A stretch of 64,000 nucleotides of DNA from Geosiphon pyriformis (lineage: Eukaryota > Glomeromycota > Glomeromycetes > Archaeosporales > Geosiphonaceae), in the NCBI GenBank assembly GCA_016748015.1, contig JAAOMT010000239.1, positions 699,940-763,939 on the forward strand. The letters are read 5' to 3'. Within the stretch, counting starts at the first letter, position 1. Each line of letters starts with the position of its first letter. The notes under the pieces were generated by a model that saw only the letters and a program-made list of their open reading frames with translations, was not told the origin of the DNA and searched no databases. Shown piece by piece: positions 1 to 11,552 of the stretch. Made by a program: the position numbers and the translations under genes.

Positions 1-430
1 CAAAAAGAAGACATGGGGATTAGATTTTCTCCCGAGCGCCGTCACTTCTTGTTTTCGTCTTGGGTTTTTTACTTGTTGTGACACTCTCTTCTTTATTTAC
101 CTCCTCGCTATCCTTACATTCAGGAGATGGAGATAGAGGGAGAAGATTTATTGAAGGAGGTCGAATGCAAAGTGTGTATCTTGGGGAAGAAAGGAGATGG
201 GAAGAGAAAAAGGTGGATTTATTTCGCGATTTCGAACCTGATAGCATTACTAAACAATTGGTTGGTATTTTTATTGATAGGTGTTCAGCAAAAATTTTCA
301 GGGGTAAAACGAATATAACTGTTCTCCTATATAAATACATGCCAACAAAATTTGAAGAAATGAGAAAACGAAAGTTAATGATAAAACTTAAAATTTGCCT
401 TCAACCTCTCCAACAATGGAAGTTATGGTA
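1..430 (+). other. GC-richer block at window edge with short ORF, unrecognised
   Basis: This stretch is less AT-rich than what follows and has a 63-codon ORF at 127-318 starting MEIEGEDLLKEVECKVCILG. The hydrophobic strand followed by GKKGDGK loosely resembles the start of a P-loop GTPase, but the Ser/Thr after the Lys is missing and the rest does not continue as a GTPase. A second overlapping frame (60-431) is also open. It could be a decayed first exon or chance. I do not assign a function. Confidence 0.15.
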
Positions 431-1163
431 GAATTGATGGGTCGAGGGAGAACTTTTTCAAGTTTCCGAAATGACACAAATTAAATTGACCAAGTTCTTA
501 AAAAGTTCAATAGAACAAGAAACAACTTGCACCATGTTAAAAACATTCATGGTTCTTATACATTATTAAAAAAGTTGTCTCTTAACTTTTTTTAAAAGCA
601 ACATTTAAATTATTTGTATGAGTTAAATTAAAATTTTTCTTACAATATATCATCAGGCCGTTCTCAAAGCCGTATTAGGACTCTAATTATTCAAGACTAG
701 GAAGACTGATGCATATCAAAAAAATTTTGTTTTGTCAAATTTCTTTGGGATATTTTTTCTCTTGTCAAAAAATCATTATAAATTTAAATTTTATAGAGTC
801 AAAATTTGATAAAGGCAAAGAAAGAATTTAAAAATATTAAAAAATTATATCAATACCTTTTGAATGGGTTAGTATCTTTAAACCTACTCCTTTGAATCTA
901 AGATAATAACCTACCAGAATCTTTCACTTGTTTCCAAAAAAAAAAAAAAAAGAATTGGTTAAAGTATTTATTTAATAAAGTTAACAAAGTTGCTGATTCG
1001 TTAAAAAAATTTCAAATATATAAATTCTTATTAAGAAATATAATTTATCACATCAATTTATAATGAATATTAAAAAATTTAATTATTTCAAAATTAAAAA
1101 ATTGTTGTAATTTAGAAAAAATACTAATTAAGTATATTATTTGTTAATTTTTAAATTGATCTC

Positions 1164-1214
<51 letters not shown>

Positions 1215-2161
1215 TTGTTATTGAATCCAATGTGTTTTTTCATTTCAGATATTATTTAACATCCACCTATTTTGATATGCCGTGTTAATTAGAAAAGAAT
1301 AAAGATTAGTGATAATGAACGAGTTATCATGGACTTGGTCATCAATAAAAACAACAATAAGAGTAATCAAATGAAATAAAATAAAATATTCTAAAATCAA
1401 TGTCTTTTTAGCTATAATATCAATAAAAAATATTCAGAAACAATACCTATTCTTAATTTCTTATGTAATTTGTTACGAATACTATAATGTATGTCTAAGA
1501 TGTCATTTTGTGAGGGAGGGTTTTTTTTTTGCACCCCCGAATAAGAAACCATAATTTTATTAATAACATTTACTCTCCTGAATTTTAACAAGGCTCTTTT
1601 ACAAAAGTAATTAAGGGCCTCTTTATTTTTTCCTTTTGAATTCCAAAATGATTAGTATTCCAGTAAATTATTTTTTTTTTTTTCAAAAAATAAGTTGTGT
1701 AATCACAAATTTTTCATTTTCTTAAGAGATTCCTCGTTCGAGTTACCCGATCCCGTCACCTATTTACGCTTTTTAAATTCCCAGAGTCTCCCATCATTAG
1801 TAAGGAAATCGTATTAAACCAAAGAAAGATTAGTTCATTAAATATTTAACTGTCATCCCTTTTGGATGCTTTTTATAATGAATCTAATGATCCTGAGTAA
1901 TTTTTACCCCTCAATCATACTATAAATCATGGGTCATATTTCATGGCGTGAGTTCCTTTCCAAACATAAATGCAACTATTATGGTTCGATAAGGCAATGC
2001 GGCATTTCTCTTACTCAATTCTTACGTCTTTCTAAAATCAATTTTACTAAATTTTTCCCACTCATCATATCAAAAATCACAGAGAAAACATGTCATCTTC
2101 AATTATAAAAGAAGTCGTCATATTGTCCTAAATCTTATTAATTAATAAAAATTCCTCGAAA
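431..2161. other. AT-rich intergenic region
   Basis: No gene is recognised. It contains A and T homopolymers (for example a 15-A run near 940), an ATA microsatellite, and the 5' flank of the gene starting at 2162. No clear TATA box was chosen because TATA-like words are everywhere. Confidence 0.6.
1163..1214 (+). repeat. (ATA)n microsatellite
   Basis: About 17 uninterrupted ATA triplets. Similar triplet tracts occur at about 11515-11553, 18918-18948, 20875-20909, 38970-39006 and 57355-57383. Some of the others lie next to retroelement tails. Confidence 0.95.
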
Positions 2162-4132
2162 ATGCCACCAAAGAGAAAAGTCGTCGATAAAACTTCTGAG
2201 AAGGGTACCTCGATAACTACCGCAGCTAGTCGCAGTAAGAAATCAGTCAACAACGATAAACAACAAATTACTAATCCTAGTATTGAAGGTGACCATCATC
2301 CAGAAGGTAATAATGATCAAGAAAAGGATCCTCCACAACTAGGTAGTGAAACTCCAGCAATTAAACGTAGGAAAAAAGGAAATAAGGTGGATAAAATTTC
2401 CCCTGCCAGTTCTGATCTATCAACCGGCTCACCACCACAAAAAGAACAAGTAACGAAATCTACCCGGCATTTGACCGGGGTCAACATTAAACGCGGATCC
2501 AGAGGTAGACCAGTGAGAGTATCCGACAAAAAAGAAAAAGATGATGTGAATAATGAATCCCCTTCCACACCATCAGCGTCAGCCGAGGTTACTCATCTTG
2601 AGAATGGTCCACGTGATGATGAATCGCAGCAAGAAGTTGGAAATGATAGAATGACGATTAATGATTTTTCTCAATCTGTGGAAGAATCAAATGAACCAAA
2701 AAATAATCAGGAAACGCAAAACTCTGCTGAAAAGCCAACAAATGTGGCTAGTGAAGAAAAGAATGGTATTCAAGAGCATAAAAAAAATGTGAAACCAGCT
2801 ACAAAAGAATCATCAAATGATTACAGTCAAGTAAGCCAGTATCAAAATCCAAAAGAAAAAAATTCCAACGATGCTGATATAGTAGCAGAAGATAAAGATA
2901 ATAAAAATCAAGCTGCTTCTAAATTAGAGAGAGCTAGAAATTATATGCCTTCTAATGTCCTAGAAAAGGGTCACATTAATTTCTTTTATCGTCCCAAGGT
3001 TTTGGTGTCCAGAATATAAAATTTTTGTTGTGGATTTCGTTACGTAAATATTAAAATCCCTTCTCCCAACATACAAAGATCGACGCTTTCCATCCTGATA
3101 GTCCGGATGGCGTTCAACGTTTGTATATAATGCTATTACCTATTCTCGTTCGCCCTACGTTGGCCGATCCGGTAATTGAGGCTGCTGCGTGTAAAAAATT
3201 AGAAGCAGAGCCAATGGAAAAAAATAACCCAAATTTGGGGAAAACTCGTCTATTGATAATTGGAAGAAAAAAGCTTCCTGAAATTGGAAAACATGCTCGT
3301 TATTGGGCATATGTGGTATGTAAATTTTGTATTAAAATTTTCGAGTTTTAATGTTCGTAGGACTTACTTAATAGTGGCTCTCCTCTATGTTTGGGAAACA
3401 GGATAAAGTGTTTGAGAATTTAGATGATATTAAACAAGTCCTCGGAGAAGGTCATTACAACACTGCTACTAGAGGCGAAAGGATCGTTCAACCATGTAGA
3501 CCCTTGGTACTTTTTTTTTATTCGTTAAATCTCTTGTATATCCATGAGATATAAATTTTTTTTGCTAATTACTAATTAGTTGATGTGCCTAGGGGCGAGG
3601 TGCTTATTCTATCTTGGAGCACGAAGGTCACACGCATTTGGCGTATGTCTTGGAGTTGCCAAGTCAACCTGGTGAAGTTCAACATGCGTTCAACATCAAA
3701 CACGAGGCTAGTTATATCATAACTGTCAAGGTAATTATTGAGCTTTAAATAAATTTTATTCTAATCTATTTATCTAATTTCCCTTTTTAAACTATGGCAT
3801 AGAACCCTGAAATAGCTAACCCAGGATACGCCGGCCTTCCTAATAAGCAAAGAAAGTCATTTCCATCTCATTTGATGGAAAAATTTCAAGGACGCCGATT
3901 CAATCCACTTACCACCACTGAATATCTCGATTATGAAAACTGCGAGATTATACTTATCGGCGCAGATGAGGATATTACTGGTGAATTGGGAGAAACTGGT
4001 GAAAACCTTGAAATTTTGGCCGAGGAAGAAGCTAAGATGATTGAACCATTAAAAGCTAAAGCCTTATTCCAAGAGTTACATTTGGAACCAAAAGATTTCC
4101 CCTCGGAGACGTTGGAGGGGTTCTGGGAGTAG
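2162..4132 (+). CDS. Conserved fungal protein, charged N-terminus plus KGHI-FFYRP domain (548 aa)
   Basis: I read five exons: 2162-2998, 3079-3315, 3402-3506, 3593-3730 and 3803-4132. All junctions are GT-AG and keep phase, giving 548 residues. Residues 1-255 are a hydrophilic, Lys/Glu/Asn/Ser-rich, probably disordered tail with basic clusters (PPKRK at the start, IKRRKKGNK, GSRGRPVRVS, which is AT-hook-like), suggesting a nuclear protein. From about residue 265 the protein is ordered: KGHINFFYRPK, then DGVQRLYIMLLPI, LLIIGRKKLPEIGKHARYWA, then GAYSILEHEGHTHLAYVLEL, KFQGRRFNPL, and a C-terminal FPSETLEGFW. The same order occurs in a widespread fungal protein family often labelled 'BTB domain transcription factor'. 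I recall this family only loosely and see no BTB fold, so the function is left open. It is convergent with the WW-domain gene, 455 bp apart. Confidence 0.85.
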
Positions 4133-4587
4133 ATTTGGGGGTTAAAGGAATTGGATTGTCAGTGTAAACGAGATATCTCTTCCTTAGCAGATAAAGAGCT
4201 CACGAAGCTTTTATGATTATTCCAATTGTAATTTTTGTCTTGCAATCATTTTACGTGATGTCTTTTTTATTTCTCAAAAGAAGGGCGAATGTAAAATTAT
4301 CGTTTTTAGTTTTTTTAAATGATTCCAATTAAATTTTTTTTAATAGAATCAATATTAATACTAAATTGATTGCGACGAATACATTGGTATTCCAAACTAT
4401 ACAGTTGCTTTCAATATTAAATATGCTCAATTAATATCTGAGAATAAATAAAAGCAAAAAAAAAATTTATTTTAAAGGTAAAACTATGAAAAATATGCAG
4501 AAACTCGTGAATTTAAAATACAAAGGGATCTTCGTAAACCAAACCAATAAAAAATAAATTACTGCTGCTAAACTCAGTGTAATCTAT
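4133..4587. other. Shared 3' region of two convergent genes
   Basis: This holds the 3' ends of the 2162-4132 gene (+) and the WW gene (-). AATAAA-type words occur near 4443 on the plus strand. No further coding signal is seen. Confidence 0.5.
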
Positions 4588-5739
4588 CTAAAAGAATCCA
4601 CCCATTCCATTAAAGCCACCACCCATCATACCGTTCATCCCGTTCATACCGTTCATACCATTCATACCGTTCATACCATTCATACCATTCATGAAACCGG
4701 ATAAATCAAATCCGTTATTATTGTTACCGCCACCACCATTCAATAAACTTGAGAAATCGAATTGATTATTTCCATGATTGGCGTACTATGGAAAAAAAAA
4801 CGGCAAGTTTTTGAAGATTTGAGATTTTTAGTAAATTTTTAAATTATTCCCACAATATAAAAATCTCAAAAACTTACCATTTCGGTGTATATTTTTTGAA
4901 GGTCATTATAATTCGGGGTTTGAACATGTGCTTGATTATTATTATTATTATTTAGATAATTTTCCATATTTATTTGCCCACCACCATTATTAGCATTAGC
5001 ACTGCCTCTGCCACCGCCACCGCCACTGCTATTTGTGGCAGCATTAATACTACTAGCTACATTTAGAAAATTACCCAGAGGGCCATTTATTGGTGCACCT
5101 AACATTTGGTTCATTTTTGCGGCTGAACCTAGTGCTGAAAGGATCGATTTTGCTGACTGTATTGTTGATACTCGTGATGGTGGTGGTGGTGGTGGTGGTG
5201 AAGTTGGAATTGGACTTGGACTTGGATGATGAATTACAATGATTCGTCTCGGTGGTGTTTGTGTAGCTGGATAAAATTGTTGCTGTTGAGGATGTTGGTA
5301 ATTTTGATAATTTTGATAATTTTGATGTTGGGGATTAGGGTTTTGGGTTTTTCGGGGGTCATACTGTAGTGAGAATGAAATGTGTAGAATGAAATGGTGT
5401 AAAATAATTTAGTATGTGAAAAAATAAAGTTCAAGAAAAGAAAGAAAGGAATAAACAAATAAACAAACCCATGTGGTTGTATTAGTTGATTCGTTAATAT
5501 CTATTTGAAAAAAAAATTAATTAGCTCAAAATATTTAATGAATTCAAAGAGAAGGTAAACCTTAGCGAAAAAACCCCCCCCCCCCACTCACAATAAAATC
5601 TTTTATAATTTTCGTCGAACTGAAAAAGTAAGATAATTAAAAAGACCGTTAATATTTATAGGGACTCGATTAAATTTTTCAATGAAAAAAATATACTGCC
5701 TACCTTTTCTTTCCATCCTGAAGGTAAAGGTCCAGCCAT
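4588..5739 (-). CDS. WW-domain protein with Q/P/G/N-rich tail and GMN repeats (259 aa)
   Basis: Five exons in transcript order: 5704-5739, 5592-5619, 5469-5500, 4878-5363 and 4588-4785. All introns are GT-AG and in phase. Exons 1-3 are only 36, 28 and 32 bp, and together with the start of exon 4 they encode one WW domain: LPSGWKEKFDENYKRFYY then INESTNTTTWYDPR. It has two Trp separated by 22 residues, the Tyr-Tyr pair and the closing Pro. WW domains bind proline-rich ligands such as PPxY. The remainder is low complexity: NYQ repeats, a PSPSPIPTSPPPPPPS stretch, Gly/Asn runs, an amphipathic piece (MENYLN, NDLQKIYTEM) and a C-terminal array of about seven GMN units ending in GGGFNGMGGFF. An adaptor or RNA/condensate role is possible but not shown. 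A 12-C homopolymer lies in intron 2. Confidence 0.88.
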
Positions 5740-5910
5740 TAAAATAATACTATTATGTTTTTTTGAATGGTCAAGATAAATTTGAAATATCAAAGAAGTT
5801 GTGAAGTAATATTTTCTACCCTTTTAAAAAGAGCGAAAAGAAAATAATTATAATGAATCAGAAAATGGAGAACTGGTAGTCATTAATTTATGAAACTAGG
5901 ATCCCCCCTA

Positions 5911-5955
5911 GTGTGGTGTGATTGCGGGTGTGGTGTGATTGCCGGTGTGGTGTGA
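5911..5955 (+). repeat. 17-bp tandem repeat upstream of WW gene
   Basis: Two full copies and one partial copy of a GTGTGGTGTGATTGCGG-like unit, about 170 bp upstream of the WW gene start. It is GT-rich and stands out from the AT-rich surroundings. It could be a regulatory element or just slippage. Confidence 0.8.
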
Positions 5956-7640
5956 AGATTTAGAATTAAAAATGAAAACTAAAAAGGAAGTAGATAAATT
6001 TTTTTTCGGCCGCAGAAGCAGAATTTGAAATTTCCATTCCACAGGAACTAACCTAAAAAATATTAATTTTTTTTAACAAAATAAATGGTAAAAGATAACA
6101 TTATTAATTATGTCAAAAAAATTGGTATCATTTCATGGTTTTGGTACGATTTGGCAAAAGAAAAATGTTCTAAATTTTTTAGCTTTTAAATTAATCTTTC
6201 AAAAATCATATATTTAAGATTAAATTGGAAATAATTATTGTGCTACATACTAATACATATTTTTTACAAGACTTTTCAAAATATTTTATTATTGAAAATT
6301 ATTTAAAAAAAAACAATAAAAAATAATTTCTTATTATATTTAAATTAAAAATTAAAAATTAAAAATTAAAAATAAATTTATAGTATTTACTTATAATTAA
6401 TTGAATTTTTAAGTTATAAAAATTGATCAAATTTTTAATATATGTTTTTAATATGTTTTTAATGTTTTTGCAAGTTTTTAATAGAATTTAAATTTAAAAA
6501 TTTTAATATTATTGTTTTAAATTACTTTTTTAATAAGTTTTATAATTGAAAATAATGTTTTTTTTATATTAAAATTTAATTGCTTTAAAGTTTTAATAAA
6601 AATAACAGATTTTTAAATACTATATATTATAAAATAATATAATAATATAATGATAATTTTATTAAATTTTATTGTTAATTTTTAATATTAAAATTAATTT
6701 TATTATTAATTTTAATATTTTTGAATTTTTACTGTTTAATATTGTTAAATAGAAATAGCAAAACTAATTTTTTATTTATTATATTTATATTTATATTTAT
6801 ATATATTATAATAAATTTAGATAAAAAATACTATTATTTTAAACAAATTCTATTATTAATTAATTTTTTAATAATTAATAATTATTTTATAATAGTTATA
6901 AATTATTATAAATTAAAATTTTTTTTTAATTATTTTATCAACTATTTTATTGTTACTTAAAAAATTTTTAATAAAAAAATATGAATCAATATACTACATA
7001 TTTTTTGTTTTTATTTTTTTAAATACTTTTTTGAAAAGTATAATTATAAGTTTTTAAATAAGTTATTTTAATTTTTTTAATTTTTTATGATATAAATAAA
7101 AAATAAAAAATTATAAATAACAGAGTAACTTAAACTGTTATAATAATAAAAATTAATTTTTAATATGTTTTATTCAAATTTATTTTCTCTTAGGTTGAAG
7201 TTTATTAATAAATATATATTATTAATTAAGAATATTAAAATTACTTTAATTTATCAATTTTTTAATTTTCTTTGTTTATCATCTTTAAATTTGAGACTCA
7301 TTGTAAAATTAAATAATTTATAAAACTTCAAATCTTTTAATCATTATACTACTAGTAATAAATTGATTTTATTATATTCTTAATATATTTTTATGAAAAT
7401 CTTATTTACATGCATATATTATTTTATATTAAAATAATATTATAAATTTGAATTAAAATAACGTTAATATTTAAATTTTTAACAGTTAAAATATCATATA
7501 AAAAAATAATTTTTTGTTATAAAAACTACAAAATAAATACATGTATAAATAATTTATAAATTTTTTAAAAAAATAATTATATTAATTAAATCAAAATATT
7601 TAAATAGTTTTTTTTATTTGCTCAAAAAAGTGAGGGTAAT
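5956..7640. other. AT-rich desert
   Basis: Very AT-rich with long A/T runs. An open frame at 6721-6960 is low-complexity Phe/Ile/Asn/Tyr sequence with no recognisable domain, as expected by chance in such DNA. No gene is supported. Confidence 0.7.
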
Positions 7641-7991
7641 TTTCATGCATCACACGAAGCCTAAATCGTTTTTATTAGTATTATTATTGTTGTTGTTGTT
7701 GTTGTGTTGCTATTGTTGTTATTTTATAAAGAAATTGAACTACTCATTTAATTTAGGTAACAATGAGAAACTTGTTTGGCGCCTCTGTGCATTATAGCTA
7801 ATTAGATTTGTAGCGAATCACAGTCTGATGAATAAGGTTAATAAATTGATTTGTTACACTATGTGAAACAATATAAATAAGAACTCGCCTTTAGACAAAT
7901 AACTATAAACGTACTATCAAATAAACCTTTAAAGAAACCCTCTTTGAATAATAACTTATTCACATTTTATCCTTTGTCCGTTATTTATATC
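7641..7991 (+). promoter_or_regulatory. Upstream region of kinase 1, conserved with kinase 3
   Basis: From about 7645 to the start codon this matches 34034-34370 upstream of kinase 3 almost base for base, apart from a GTT-repeat block. A TATAAATA box lies at 7872-7879, 120 bp before the ATG. The twin box at 34249-34256 is 122 bp before its ATG. The shared flank shows that the duplication carried the promoter. Confidence 0.6.
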
Positions 7992-9260
7992 ATGGAAAAC
8001 AAAGAAATTAAAAGAACGACTCGTCCAGAGGCTCATGATTGCAATGAATGTCAACAGTGTCAACGGTTTATTGAATATACTGGTAATTTTTGTAAAGCAT
8101 GCCAGTTCATGTTTTTCAAAAAACATTATAAAGACTTTTCAAGTGGCAATGAAGAAGTTGATAAAATAATTAAGAATCCAATCTATATTCAATATGATCA
8201 ATCTGATAATTATGGTGAATTGAATTACTATGAATGGATTCCATGGGAGCATTTGTCGAATATCAACGAAATTGCTAGAGGAGGGTTTGGGATAATTTAT
8301 AAAGCAACCCTAATTGATGGATTAATTTATTCAGCAAGTATAAAACATTATGGTTCAATGGAATATAAAACATATAACAAAGGGATGCAAGTAGCAATAA
8401 AAATAATAAAAAAGAACAGTTCAGAAGTGTTTAAAGAGGTAACAAACTATTTATATTTATATATTAATTTAATTCACATTTACCTATTATTTATTTACTA
8501 TATATATTATCTATTTACTTAATCTTTTTTTCACTGTGTTTTGATAGTTAAATATTCAAAGAGCTATATTTATTAATAACAGTGAAGAGTTGTATAATAT
8601 CTCTAAAATATTGGGGATTACGCAAAACGCTGAAACACTCGAGTATGGAATTGTGATGAAGTTTGCCAGACATGGAGATATGCGAAAATATTTGTCAACA
8701 AATTTTCATTATACGAGTTGGTCTAATAAATTTGAGATCGCGATCCGTATAGCTTCTGGACTTGATTCAATTCATTCTTCTGGTATGGTTCATCGTGATC
8801 TACATTCGGGCAACATCCTACAATTTGATAAACACTTGGTAAATATTGGAGACCTCGGATTATGTCAAACTACAAACCATGAAGCAACAACAACAACAAT
8901 AACAACAGAGGAAAAAAAGATATTTGGAGTGATTCCATATATTCCACCAGAAGTTTTAAGAGGAGAAAAGTTTACAACAGCTGGTGATATTTATAGTCTA
9001 GGAATGTTATTATGGGAATTATCAACAGGAAAACCTCCTTTTCATGATTGTCCTCATGACGAAATCCTTATAATGGCTATTTTAAATGGTCAAAGACCTA
9101 ATATTACCTCCCCATTTATTCCACCTCCAATTGCTAAACTCATTAAAANNNNNNNNNNNNNNNNNNNNNNNNNNNNNNNNNNNNNNNNNNNNNNNNNTTT
9201 CTTTTTAAAGAATTAGTCTATTTGCCTGAGAGTAAAAAAGTTGAAGAAAATTTTGAATGA
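7992..9260 (+). CDS. TKL-type protein kinase 1, interrupted by assembly gap
   Basis: Exon 1 is 7992-8438 (149 codons), exon 2 starts at 8548 and runs into the N gap at 9149, and the last exon is 9217-9260 (YLPESKKVEENFE). The start MENKEIKR is shared with paralogues. A cysteine-rich N-terminus (CNECQQCQ, CKACQ; a possible zinc-binding module) is followed by the kinase domain: glycine loop IARGGFGIIYKA (the first Gly of the usual GxGxxG is Ala), Lys in VAIKII, catalytic VHRDLHSGNIL, DLG in place of DFG, and IPPEVLRG. The family consists of fungal TKL kinases strongly expanded in mycorrhizal fungi; substrates are unknown. The C-lobe end is missing in the gap. An AG six bases upstream of the last acceptor (AAAG/AATTAG) would add two in-frame residues. 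Confidence 0.85.
9149..9197. other. Assembly gap (49 N) inside kinase 1
   Basis: All bases are N. In kinase 3 the same interval, from the sequence after CTCATTAAAA to TTTCTTTTTAAA before the last exon, spans about 300 bp. The gap length is therefore a placeholder that is too short. The near-identical kinase 4 at the window end probably caused the assembly break. Confidence 0.95.
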
Positions 9261-9599
9261 ATTTTCAATGTGTAATCGTTTAAATGAGTTTAAATAGATT
9301 TAATCTTTTTAATTATAAATCAATCATAATTAGATTAGAATTATATTTTATATTTAGCAAAATTATCTTTTATTAATAAAATTTAAATATATAAATGTAA
9401 CATACTTTTATTTTCCATTTTACCGTTTTAAAAAAAAATTTATAATTATCTTTTAATATTTATAATATTAATTAAAATATTTAACTATTTTGTTTTATAT
9501 TATTCGTGATAAATTAAATTAAATTAAATTAAATTAATTAATTAATTAAAATCAAAATAATCAATAATTAAAGCGCAAACAATAATAATAAATAAATAA

Positions 9600-10275
9600 T
9601 TACTACAGTGGGAGCGAAAGACTTGTAGCAGACATCCTTATCTCATACTCCTTTATTCCTATATTCTTGTAAGCATTTCTGCCAATACTAACCCTTTTAT
9701 TGTTATAGATCTAGTGGCTTTTTCGGCTGGTGTTTCTAGCAGTGGAGAGACTGGTGTGGGGTCTTGTTCTGTTGTTAAAAAGAATCAATTTTTGCCTATA
9801 TTTATCTATGACAACGCGGACAAGAAGGCCAGAAAGCTCAGTATAACTGCTACCATGGTTGACACTTCTGCTGGCCTCCTGTATTTTGGTACTTTAGGTG
9901 ATGGTAAACACATTTTACATCAGTCCTGGAGAAATGAAGTGGGCAGTGTGAGCAAAGCTTCAGAAGTCGAGGAATTAGAAAATTTAATAATTAAGGAAAC
10001 TCACTATGCTGATTTGGATGACTTGGAGGGTGATAAAGATATGAATGATGTGACATCATGATGCATTCGAACTACTACTTATAATTTAATCAAATTACCA
10101 CCTGTATTTGTTATTGATAGTATATGTGATAACGAAGTTCTGGATCTTTTTTCGCTGATTTCAGTTGCAAAAGATGGCCAGATTCCTTTGCTGGTAAAAG
10201 AAAAAAGAGTTTTTAGTCCAGCTAAGTCATTTACTCTAAATATTGACATGTTAGCTGTTCCTGAAAAAAATTTAT
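9600..10275 (+). pseudogene. LINE ORF1 N-terminal remnant (element C)
   Basis: The words CCTTTTATTGTTATAGATCT at about 9691 align with the ORF1 start region of LINE B (CCTTTTGTTATTGATCTG on its coding strand). The frame 9714-10061 encodes VKKNQFLPIFIYDNADKKAR and LLYFGTLGDGKHILHQSW, a pattern I know from ORF1 N-termini of Rhizophagus LINEs. After the stop at 10059-10061 a nearby frame gives PAKSFTLNIDMLAVPEKN, which matches the KSFALDINLLAVEDKS stretch of LINE A. The element is on the plus strand, unlike LINEs A and B, and is truncated before its RRM-like part. Confidence 0.65.
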
Positions 10276-10570
10276 AGAAGGAAAAACCAGCTCGTTAACT
10301 GGTCTGTTATTAAAAACTTTTGGGCTCTTGGATGAAATGAAGACAATACTAGGATTAACCCAAATATGTTTCTTTGAAAAAACTTTGACTGATGAAAAAC
10401 AAGCCAAAAATAGAAAAAATACTTTAGTGGTCATCAAAGGCAGCTTTTTATTATTACTAGTCATAAAAAAAGCTTCTAAAACATTCTGTCTAGCTGTTTT
10501 TACAACAGAAAGAACTTTTCTGGTTAAAACTTTGTAAAAAGATACCAGTTACAGCATTTTTATTCTTTGC
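10276..10570 (+). pseudogene. Possible second retroelement remnant, unassigned
   Basis: One frame reads NWSVIKNFWALG, NILSSCFYNRKNFSG and NFVKRYQLQHFYSLL with about eleven stops, each of which could be a Gln or Trp codon changed by one transition. The overlapping frame 10328-10537 is open for 69 codons but looks like a shadow. It follows element C directly, so it may be a diverged part of it or another element. Confidence 0.3.
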
Positions 10571-11513
10571 TTTAGTTGTGATCATAAAATTAAGAAGGTA
10601 AGGAGTTTAAATTTAACAAATATATTATTATTATGTAAATTATACACAAATTACATATAATAAATTATTTAAATTAATTAAAATTATTTTATTTTACTAT
10701 AATAAACTTTTTATTTAATATTAAATTTAAAAAATCTTTATTAAAAATATTTTTATTATTTAAAATAATTTATATATACTTATAATACACAAATAAGTTA
10801 ATTATATACTATATATTTTTCAATAAATTTTATTTTTGTTTATATTTTTTATTATTTTAATATTATTATTCTTTAATATTATATTTAATTATTTATATTA
10901 ATTTGTGTTTTTACAATTAATATTTAAATTTTTTATAATATATAATATATAATTTTTTATTAATACAATAATTTTTGTAATAATTATTTGGTATTTTTTA
11001 AATATTATAATTATAATTACATATTAATTTTTACATATAATAGTTTTTATTAAAATTATATATATTTTTTTTAAATTATTATTGATTTTTTCAATTATAT
11101 TTAATATATTTTTATAAATATATTAAATAAAATAAAATTTAGAAAATAATATTTTATTTCTTAAAAATAATATTACATTATTTATTAATTTTATTAAAAA
11201 TAAATTAAAAAATTTTTAATTTTAATTAAAACACAAAGCACAAAATATTTTTTATCATAAAATAATTAAATAATTTAGTTTTAAATTTTAATTTACCAAA
11301 TAACAATTAAATTGCCACAAAAAAAAAACTTAATTTAATTATATGATTTTAAAATTACAAAAAATTATGTTTAAGTAAGAATTATTACTACTTAAATACT
11401 TAAAAATTTTGCTTTATAATAATTAAATAACAGTTAAACAAAATATTATAATTTTTTTTTAATATTATAAATATTAACAACTTTTAATTGTTTTAAAAAC
11501 ATTATTTTTTTTA

Positions 11514-11552
<39 letters not shown>

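Noticed and set aside
1163-1214. CRISPR-like or satellite array
   Set aside because: It is a simple triplet microsatellite. No direct repeats with unique spacers were found anywhere in the window.
5234-5458. 74-codon frame on minus starting MFIPFF
   Set aside because: It crosses the WW gene intron and exon 4 in a wrong frame.
6721-6960. 79-codon frame, Phe/Ile/Asn/Tyr-rich, apparent membrane protein
   Set aside because: It lies in a very AT-rich desert where such frames arise by chance. There is no conserved pattern and no upstream signal.
10328-10537. 69-codon frame starting MDEMKTILGL
   Set aside because: It overlaps a frame with better family-like content and has no recognisable domain. 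It is most likely a shadow.
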